Assembly: GCA_045599305.1 (NCBI GenBank)
Contig: JAZRVU010000099.1
Location: 1 to 38,308, forward strand
From: SIG588 sp045599305
GTDB lineage: Bacteria > Bacillota > Clostridia > Oscillospirales > Acutalibacteraceae
Length of the DNA stretch: 38,308 bases
Direction: 5' to 3'
Below are positions 32,426 through 38,308 of this stretch, piece by piece (positions within the stretch are counted from its first letter, which is position 1; each line of letters begins with the position of its first letter). The notes beneath the pieces were generated by a model. That model searched no databases. It was not told where the DNA came from and worked only from the letters and a program-made list of their open reading frames with translations. The translations under genes and the position numbers were made by a program.

Positions 32426-34147
32426 ATGGAAAGAAATGTGAATGCTCTGTATGATCTGTGGTGTGCCCGCGCCACGGAGGATGCCGACCTGTCGGCCGAG
32501 CTGCAGGCGGTGGCCGGCGATGAAGAGGCCATCTTCGATCGGTTTTACTGCGAGCTGGATTTCGGCACCGCAGGCCTGCGCGGGGTGATCGGCGCAGGGG
32601 ACAACCGCATGAACATCTACACCGTGCGCAAAGCCACGCAGGGGCTGGCCGACTATCTCAAAGCGCACCATGACGCCTCGGCCGTGGCCATCGCCTACGA
32701 TCCGCGTATCAAGTCGGAGCTGTTCGCTCGCGAGGCGGCGCGCACGCTGGCCGGCAACGGCATCACGGTGTATCTTTTCGATGAACTGCAGCCCACGCCG
32801 GTGCTGTCCTTTGCGGTGCGGGAACTGGGATGTCAGGCGGGCATCATGGTCACCGCCAGTCACAACCCCGCCAAATATAACGGTTACAAATGCTACGGTC
32901 CGGATGGCTGTCAGATGACGGACAACGACGCGAACGAGGTTACCTCCTATGTGCGGGCGGTGGATATCTTTGACGGCGTGTCGGTGGCCGATTTCGACCG
33001 GGCGCTGGCCGACGGGCTCATCCGCATGGTGGGACAGCCGCTGGTCGAGCGCTTCCTCGACCGAGTGGCGACGCAGCAGATTAACCCCGGCATCTGCGAA
33101 AAGGCGCCGCTCCGGGTGATCTATTCGCCGCTCAACGGCACCGGCAACAAGCCGGTGCGGGCGATCCTGCGGCGCATCGGCCTTGCGGACGTGCAGGTGG
33201 TGCCGGAACAGGAACTGCCGGACGGCAATTTCCCCACCACCCCCTTCCCGAATCCCGAATTCCGGCAGGCGTTCGAGCTGGCGCTGAAGCTGGCCGGGCA
33301 GACCAAGCCTGACCTGCTGCTGGCCACCGACCCCGACTGCGACCGCGTGGGTATCGCGGTGCGGCAGGGGGAGGAATATGTGCTCACCACCGGCAACGAG
33401 GTGGGCTGCCTGCTTCTCGAATATATCCTCTCCTGCCGTGAGGCCGCCGGCACGCTGCCGCCGGCTCCCATGGCGGTGAAGACCATCGTCACCTCCGACC
33501 TCGCCCGCCGCGTGGCCGAAAAGCACGGCTGCCGTCTGGTGGAGGTGCTCACCGGCTTCAAGTATATCGGCGAGCAGATCAACGGGCAGGAGGCGGCCGG
33601 CCACCCCGAAAACTACATCCTCGGGTTTGAGGAGAGTTACGGCTATCTGGCCGGCACCCATGTGCGGGACAAGGACGCGGTGGTCGCCTCCATGCTCATC
33701 TGCGAGATGGCCGCTTTTTATAAGGCACAGGGCAAAACACTGCTGGACGTGCTCGCCGGCCTGTACGCGGAGCACGGGGTCTACAGCCACGGCGTGCTCA
33801 ACGCCCAGTTCGAGGGCGCCGAGGGCATGGCCACCATGAAGGCGCTGATGGATCGTCTGCGCGCCGAGCGCCCGACCGAGATCGCCGGATTGAAGGTGGT
33901 CGCTTTTGCCGACTACCGCGAGCAGGTCGCCGTCGATCTGCACACCGGCCGTACCGAGCCGATCACCCTGCCGCGCTCGAATGTGCTCTCCTTTAAACTG
34001 GAGGGCGGCAACGGGCTGATCGTGCGCCCCTCCGGCACCGAGCCGAAGATCAAGGCATACCTCACCGCCACCGGCGCCGATGCCGCGGCGGCCGAGCAGA
34101 TGACAGAGGCGCTGCGGGCGGCAGCCGCCGCGCTGCTCGGGGTGTGA
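32426..34147 (+). CDS. pgcA: Phospho-sugar mutase, alpha-phosphoglucomutase type
   Basis: The enzyme interconverts glucose-1-phosphate and glucose-6-phosphate (or mannose phosphates) in the cytoplasm. It is 573 aa, typical of the PgcA group. It has FGTAGLRG near the N terminus, the phosphoserine loop MVTASHNPAKYNGYK, the magnesium loop DPDCDR, the sugar-binding GFEESYGYL and the phosphate-binding RPSGTEPKIK. It would supply glucose-1-phosphate to the glg operon in this window. ATG 32426 has CCGGAGG upstream. The esterase gene begins one base after its stop. The symbol is by similarity to B. subtilis; the sugar specificity is not proven. Confidence 0.93.
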   Translation: MERNVNALYDLWCARATEDADLSAELQAVAGDEEAIFDRFYCELDFGTAGLRGVIGAGDNRMNIYTVRKATQGLADYLKAHHDASAVAIAYDPRIKSELFAREAARTLAGNGITVYLFDELQPTPVLSFAVRELGCQAGIMVTASHNPAKYNGYKCYGPDGCQMTDNDANEVTSYVRAVDIFDGVSVADFDRALADGLIRMVGQPLVERFLDRVATQQINPGICEKAPLRVIYSPLNGTGNKPVRAILRRIGLADVQVVPEQELPDGNFPTTPFPNPEFRQAFELALKLAGQTKPDLLLATDPDCDRVGIAVRQGEEYVLTTGNEVGCLLLEYILSCREAAGTLPPAPMAVKTIVTSDLARRVAEKHGCRLVEVLTGFKYIGEQINGQEAAGHPENYILGFEESYGYLAGTHVRDKDAVVASMLICEMAAFYKAQGKTLLDVLAGLYAEHGVYSHGVLNAQFEGAEGMATMKALMDRLRAERPTEIAGLKVVAFADYREQVAVDLHTGRTEPITLPRSNVLSFKLEGGNGLIVRPSGTEPKIKAYLTATGADAAAAEQMTEALRAAAAALLGV

Positions 34148-34148
34148 C

Positions 34149-34898
34149 ATGATCCATTCCGTATTGCTGATCGGCCAGTCCAACATGGCCGGGCGCGGCT
34201 TCCTCAAAGCGGCCGCACCGCTGAACGACAAAAATATTCTCGTGCTGCGCAACGGCCGGTGGCAGCAGGCTTTCCGCCCCATCCACGGGGACCGCTCCTT
34301 TTCGGGGGTGTGCCTGGCCGAAAGCTTTGCCGCCGACTATGTGCGCGACCACGGCGTGGCGGTGGGGCTGATCCCCTGCGCCGACGGCGGCACCTCCCTT
34401 GACCAGTGGGCCGTGGGCGGCGTGCTGTACGACAACGCCGTTTCGCAGGCGCGGCTGGCGCTGCGCAGTTCGGATATCGCCGCGGTGCTGTGGCATCAGG
34501 GCGAGGCGGACTGCGATGATTCCTTGTGGCCGCATTACGCCGAAAAATGCAGCCGCATCATGCAGGCGTTCCGGCGCGATCTGGGGCTCGGCGGGGCGCC
34601 GTTTTTGCTGGGCGGGCTGGGCGACTATCTCGCGAACTGTGCCCTGAGCCAGTGCATCCCCGTCAACTATCCCCGTGTCAATGAGCAATTACAGGCCGTC
34701 GCCGCGGCGGATGCCCACATGGGCTATGTGCCGGCGCAGGGACTGGCCCCCAATCCCGACAATCTGCATTTCAGCACGGCCGGGCTCGAGGAATTCGGTC
34801 ACCGCTACTATGCGGCGTTTCGCGAACTGGAGGACACCGGCCGCGTCTTCCGCGACCTGCCGGCCGAACCGGCACCGCGCGCCATGGAATTGCTGTAA
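34149..34898 (+). CDS. SGNH/CE6-like carbohydrate esterase (sialate O-acetylesterase domain)
   Basis: This 249-aa deacetylase-like protein has the catalytic Ser11 in IGQSNMAGRG, an oxyanion/loop block HQGEADCDD, and an Asp/His pair in PDNLHFS (near residue 215), which together define the DUF303/sialate O-acetylesterase fold also seen in CE6 acetylxylan esterases. It has no signal peptide, so it would act on imported acetylated sugars or oligosaccharides. Its start is one base after the mutase stop, so translation is coupled. Followed by a strong terminator. Confidence 0.87.
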   Translation: MIHSVLLIGQSNMAGRGFLKAAAPLNDKNILVLRNGRWQQAFRPIHGDRSFSGVCLAESFAADYVRDHGVAVGLIPCADGGTSLDQWAVGGVLYDNAVSQARLALRSSDIAAVLWHQGEADCDDSLWPHYAEKCSRIMQAFRRDLGLGGAPFLLGGLGDYLANCALSQCIPVNYPRVNEQLQAVAAADAHMGYVPAQGLAPNPDNLHFSTAGLEEFGHRYYAAFRELEDTGRVFRDLPAEPAPRAMELL

Positions 34899-34903
34899 AA
34901 GAT

Positions 34904-34957
34904 AAAAAAGCGGAAAAGGGTGCCTTCACAAGCATCATTTTTACCGCTTTTTTCATT
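34904..34957 (+). terminator. Terminator after the mutase-esterase unit
   Basis: AAAAAAGCGG (34904-34913) pairs with CCGCTTTTTT (34944-34953), with further inner pairing (GGTGC with GCATC). It ends in a T-rich tail. Confidence 0.88.
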
Positions 34958-34963
34958 TTTCTC

Positions 34964-34992
34964 TTGCCTTTGGTACGGGTCTGTTGTATAAT
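34964..34992 (+). promoter_or_regulatory. Promoter of the MFS transporter gene
   Basis: TTGCCT (34964-34969), a 17-base spacer and TATAAT (34987-34992), about 38 bases before the start codon. Confidence 0.75.
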
Positions 34993-35030
34993 TAAAAATC
35001 ATTTCACGAAAAGAGAAAGACGGTGATACG

Positions 35031-36278
35031 ATGGATACGCCGAATTACGGCAGGACAAGACGCGCCTGCTATTTTGCCTATCTGGCGATGTCCTCGGTGT
35101 TCAGCCTGCCGTCTTTGCTGTTCGTCACCTTTCATGAGATGTACGGCATTTCCTACACACTGCTCGGCACGCTGCTGCTGCTCAATTTCTGCACCCAGCT
35201 GGGCATCGATCTGGTGTTCACCTTTTTTGCCCGGTATTTCAACATCCGCCTCACCATCCGGCTGATGCCGGTGCTCACGGCGCTGGGACTGGCGATCTAC
35301 GCGCTGGTGCCCATGCTGGCTCCGCAGCACGCCGTCGTGGGGCTTACGGTGGGCACGGTGATCTTCTCGGTCGCCGCCGGTTTGTGCGAGGTACTGGTCA
35401 GTCCGCTGGTGGCGGCCATCCCGTCGGAGCATCCCGACCGGGATATGAGCCGGCTCCATTCGCTCTATGGCTGGGGCGTGGTCAGCGTGGTGTGTATCAG
35501 TTCGGTGTATTTCATGCTTTTCGGCACCGCAAACTGGATGTACCTCACCTTTTTCTGGGCGGCGCTCCCGCTGATCGCCTCCTTGTATTTCTGCCTGTCG
35601 CCCATCCCGCCGATGGATCTCACCCAAAACGAAAAGGGGGAGAGCGGCGCCAGACGCCGTGTGGGCATCCTGCTGTGCCTCTTTTGCATCTTCTTCGGCA
35701 GTGCGGCAGAAAACGCCATGACCGGGTGGATCTCGGGCTTCATGGAAAACGCGCTGCTGGTGCCCAAGGCGCTGGGTGATGTGCTGGGGATGGCGGTCTT
35801 CGCCCTGCTGCTGGCGCTGACCCGCAGTGTCTATGCGAAATACGGCAAGAACATTCTGGCCACGCTGCTGTGCAGCATGGTGGGCGCCGCGGTGTGCTAC
35901 CTCGTGGTGGGCCTCTGCGGGAACGTGATCGTCTCCTTCGCGGCCTGCATCCTCACCGGACTGTGCACCTCCATGCTGTGGCCGGGCACGCTGATCCTGA
36001 TGGAGGAGCGGTTCCCCCACCCGGGCGTGGCGGCCTACGCCCTGATGGCGGCGGGCGGTGACCTCGGTGCCGCGCTGTCGCCGCAGCTGCTGGGCATGCT
36101 GGTGGACAAGGTCGCGGCAAGCGACCGGGCGGCCGCGTGGAGCGCCGCCTACTCCCTCACGCCGGATCAGATCGGCCTGCGGGTCGGGATGCTCGCGGCG
36201 GCGGCGTTCCCCATGCTGGGCGCGGTGCTGATCCTGTTCATGCGCCGCTGGTTCGCCCGACAAAAAATGAAAATATAA
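35031..36278 (+). CDS. Major facilitator superfamily transporter
   Basis: This 415-aa integral membrane protein has about twelve hydrophobic segments with a longer hydrophilic loop between the sixth and seventh (about 185-210, with NEKGESGARRR). The first segments (YFAYLAMSSVFSLPSLLF) and the GLCEVLVSPLVAAIP stretch suit an MFS transporter of the sugar/FucP-like or unassigned type. The substrate cannot be told. The start ATG 35031 has only a weak ribosome site (GAGAAAGACGG). The metG gene follows after 23 bases, so they may share a transcript. Confidence 0.87.
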   Translation: MDTPNYGRTRRACYFAYLAMSSVFSLPSLLFVTFHEMYGISYTLLGTLLLLNFCTQLGIDLVFTFFARYFNIRLTIRLMPVLTALGLAIYALVPMLAPQHAVVGLTVGTVIFSVAAGLCEVLVSPLVAAIPSEHPDRDMSRLHSLYGWGVVSVVCISSVYFMLFGTANWMYLTFFWAALPLIASLYFCLSPIPPMDLTQNEKGESGARRRVGILLCLFCIFFGSAAENAMTGWISGFMENALLVPKALGDVLGMAVFALLLALTRSVYAKYGKNILATLLCSMVGAAVCYLVVGLCGNVIVSFAACILTGLCTSMLWPGTLILMEERFPHPGVAAYALMAAGGDLGAALSPQLLGMLVDKVAASDRAAAWSAAYSLTPDQIGLRVGMLAAAAFPMLGAVLILFMRRWFARQKMKI

Positions 36279-36301
36279 AATTACTATAAAGGAAGATTTG
36301 T

Positions 36302-38269
36302 ATGAGCCAGAAACCGAAATTCTATCTCACCACGGCGATCGCCTATGCGTCGCGCAAGCCGCATATCGGCAACTGCTACGATATCGTGCTGGCCGATGCC
36401 ATCGCCCGGTATAAGCGGCTGCGCGGCTACGACGTGCATTTCCTCACCGGCTCGGACGAGCACGGCCAGAAGATCGAGGAGGCCGCCCGCGAGCAGGGCA
36501 TCACGCCCAAGGAATACGTCGACGGCATCGCCGCCCAGATCAAGGGCGTGTGGGACTGTCTCGACGTGACCTACGACCGCTTCATCCGCACCACCGACAA
36601 CGACCATGTGGCCGCCGTGCAGTCGATCTTCAAAAAGCTCTACGATCAGGACGATATCTATAAGGGCCACTACGAGGGCAAATACTGCGTCCCCTGTGAG
36701 TCCTTCTTCACCCCCTCGCAGCTCAAGGACGGCCGCTGCCCCGACTGCGGGCATGAGGTCATCGACGCCAAAGAGGAGGCCTACTTCCTGCGCCTGTCGA
36801 AATATCAGGATCGCCTGATGGAGTATTACGAGGCCAACCCCGACTTTTTCCAGCCGCAGTCCCGCCGCGCCGAGATGGTGAACAACTTCATCAAGCCCGG
36901 TCTGGCCGACCTGTGCGTGTCGCGTTCCACCTTCACGTGGGGCATCCCGGTCACCTTTGACGACCGCCACGTCACCTATGTGTGGCTGGACGCCCTCTCC
37001 AACTATATCACCGGCATCGGTTACCATCCCGACGGCAGCAGCGAGCAGTACGCCCACTACTGGCCGGCCGACCTGCACGTCATCGGCAAGGATATCGTGC
37101 GTTTCCACACCATCTACTGGCCCATCATCCTGATGGCGCTGGGCGAGCCGCTGCCCAAGCAGGTGCTGGGTCACCCGTGGGTGCTTTTCGGTGAGGACAA
37201 GATGAGCAAGTCCAAGGGCAACGTCATCTACGCCGACGATCTGGTCGCCCGCTTCGGGGCGGACGCCGTGCGGTACTACCTGCTCTCCGAGATGCCCTTC
37301 GCACAGGACGGCGGCATCACCTACGAATCCTTCATCGCCAAGTATAACACCGACCTTGCCAACACGCTGGGCAATCTGGTCAACCGCAGCATCGCCATGA
37401 CGGTGAAATATTTCGACGGCAAGGTGTCCCGTCCCGCCCCCGCGGCCGAGGACGCCGACCTGCGTGATGCCGTGGCCGCCGCGGCGGAAAAGTACGTGCG
37501 CGAGATGGATCGCTACCACAATGCCGACGCGGTGGACGCGCTGATGACGCTGGCGCGCCGCTGCAACAAATATATCGACGAGACCGCCCCGTGGGCGCTG
37601 GCCAAGGACGAGGCACAGCGCGACCGTTTGGCGGCGGTGCTCTATAACCTGCTCGAAAGCATCCGCGTGCTGGCGGGGCTGCTCAAGCCCATCACCCCCG
37701 CCACGTCCGACGCCATCTTCAGCCAGCTGCAGCTGGCCGAAGATCTGCGCGACTATGACACGGCCGCTTTCGGCGCCGCCGAAAACTACGCCGTGGGCAC
37801 CCCCTCCCCGCTGTTTGCGCGGCTGGACACCGAAAAGGTGTTGGCCGAACTGGAGGCCGAGCTCGCCGCCGCCCAAAAGGCCGCGGCCGCGGCTGCGGCG
37901 CCCGATGCACCGGAGTTCGTCCCCTTCGCCGATCCCATCGGCATCGAGGATTTCGGCAAGGTCGACCTGCGGGTGGCCGAGGTGACCGACTGCGAGCCGG
38001 TGAAAAAGGCGAAAAAACTGCTCAAACTCACGCTTGACGACGGCAGCGGCACCCCCCGCACCGTCTGCTCCGGCATCGCCCGGTGGTACACCCCCGAACA
38101 GCTCAAGGGCCGCCATGTGATCGTGGTGGCGAATCTCAAGCCCGCCGTGCTCTGCGGCGTGGAGAGCGCCGGCATGATCCTCGCGGCGGACGTGAAGGAC
38201 GAAAACGGCGAAGACGCCGCCCGTGTCCTGTTCGCGGACGGTCTGCCCATGGGCAGCAAACTGCGCTGA
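36302..38269 (+). CDS. metG: Methionyl-tRNA synthetase
   Basis: The enzyme attaches methionine to initiator and elongator tRNA. It is 655 aa. The class I signature is YASRKPHIGN (residues 15-24), and the KMSKS loop is DKMSKSKGN. A zinc knuckle carries two CxxC pairs, CVPC and CPDC. Next come the helical anticodon-binding domain, an Ala/Glu-rich linker (about 505-540) and a C-terminal EMAP/Trbp111-like tRNA-binding domain (about 548-655) beginning IEDFGKVDLRVAEV. The start ATG 36302 has AAAGGAAG upstream. The stop at 38269 leaves 39 bases before the window edge, with no terminator seen there. Confidence 0.97.
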   Translation: MSQKPKFYLTTAIAYASRKPHIGNCYDIVLADAIARYKRLRGYDVHFLTGSDEHGQKIEEAAREQGITPKEYVDGIAAQIKGVWDCLDVTYDRFIRTTDNDHVAAVQSIFKKLYDQDDIYKGHYEGKYCVPCESFFTPSQLKDGRCPDCGHEVIDAKEEAYFLRLSKYQDRLMEYYEANPDFFQPQSRRAEMVNNFIKPGLADLCVSRSTFTWGIPVTFDDRHVTYVWLDALSNYITGIGYHPDGSSEQYAHYWPADLHVIGKDIVRFHTIYWPIILMALGEPLPKQVLGHPWVLFGEDKMSKSKGNVIYADDLVARFGADAVRYYLLSEMPFAQDGGITYESFIAKYNTDLANTLGNLVNRSIAMTVKYFDGKVSRPAPAAEDADLRDAVAAAAEKYVREMDRYHNADAVDALMTLARRCNKYIDETAPWALAKDEAQRDRLAAVLYNLLESIRVLAGLLKPITPATSDAIFSQLQLAEDLRDYDTAAFGAAENYAVGTPSPLFARLDTEKVLAELEAELAAAQKAAAAAAAPDAPEFVPFADPIGIEDFGKVDLRVAEVTDCEPVKKAKKLLKLTLDDGSGTPRTVCSGIARWYTPEQLKGRHVIVVANLKPAVLCGVESAGMILAADVKDENGEDAARVLFADGLPMGSKLR

Positions 38270-38308
38270 ACGGTTCCAAACGACTGTCGGGCGTGCAGGG
38301 AGAGCTGC

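Overview
The window is a GC-rich stretch (low 60s percent by eye) of a bacterial chromosome. It is densely coded with Shine-Dalgarno-led genes and sigma-A type promoters. A SpoIIE phosphatase, a GlgC/GlgD pair, an FtsEX-M23 operon, a dockerin-bearing secreted protein and a glycyl radical enzyme together point to a strictly anaerobic, endospore-forming, polysaccharide-using Clostridia, most likely Oscillospirales/Ruminococcaceae-like. This assignment is inferred from gene content; no rRNA or tRNA gene was seen. I saw no insertion sequence, phage, integrase or CRISPR array, and the gene set looks chromosomal.

Layout. 1-3.25 kb: regulatory region, spoIIE and a small helical-bundle gene, closed by a terminator. 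3.28-5.25 kb: HAD phosphatase and DUF1015 protein. 5.25-7.5 kb: a leftward DUF47/PhoU-like gene, a membrane DUF3810 metallopeptidase-like gene and a lone MazF-type toxin. 7.5-13.6 kb: glycogen operon glgB-glgC-glgD-glgA with a long, possibly structured leader. 13.6-17.8 kb (minus): GH51 arabinofuranosidase, a short glycyl radical enzyme and its radical-SAM activase as one operon, divergent from an AraC-type regulator at 17.9 kb with abutting -35 boxes. 18.7-21.7 kb (minus): PHP phosphoesterase and a GH106-like glycoside hydrolase. 21.9-25.3 kb: large exported LamG/metallophosphoesterase/dockerin protein. 25.6-32.3 kb: PucR/CdaR-like regulator, then ftsE-ftsX-two tandem M23 peptidases-S41-like protein. 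32.4-38.3 kb: phosphoglucomutase, SGNH esterase, MFS transporter and metG.

How the genes work together. The glg operon makes glycogen from glucose-1-phosphate, which the mutase at 32.4 kb would interconvert with glucose-6-phosphate. The 13.6-21.7 kb block looks like an intracellular hemicellulose/pectin side-chain locus in which a glycyl radical lyase of unknown substrate is tied to arabinofuranosidase expression. The ftsEX operon couples a membrane ABC machine to two apparently active LytM hydrolases and to an S41 protein that has lost its Ser and Lys catalytic residues. 

Best candidates for something new: (1) the arabinofuranosidase-linked short glycyl radical enzyme; (2) the FtsEX/double-M23/pseudo-CtpA module; (3) the dockerin metallophosphoesterase. 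The most useful start-site correction is spoIIE: a 21-bp-spaced promoter overlaps the first ATG and moves the start to a GTG.
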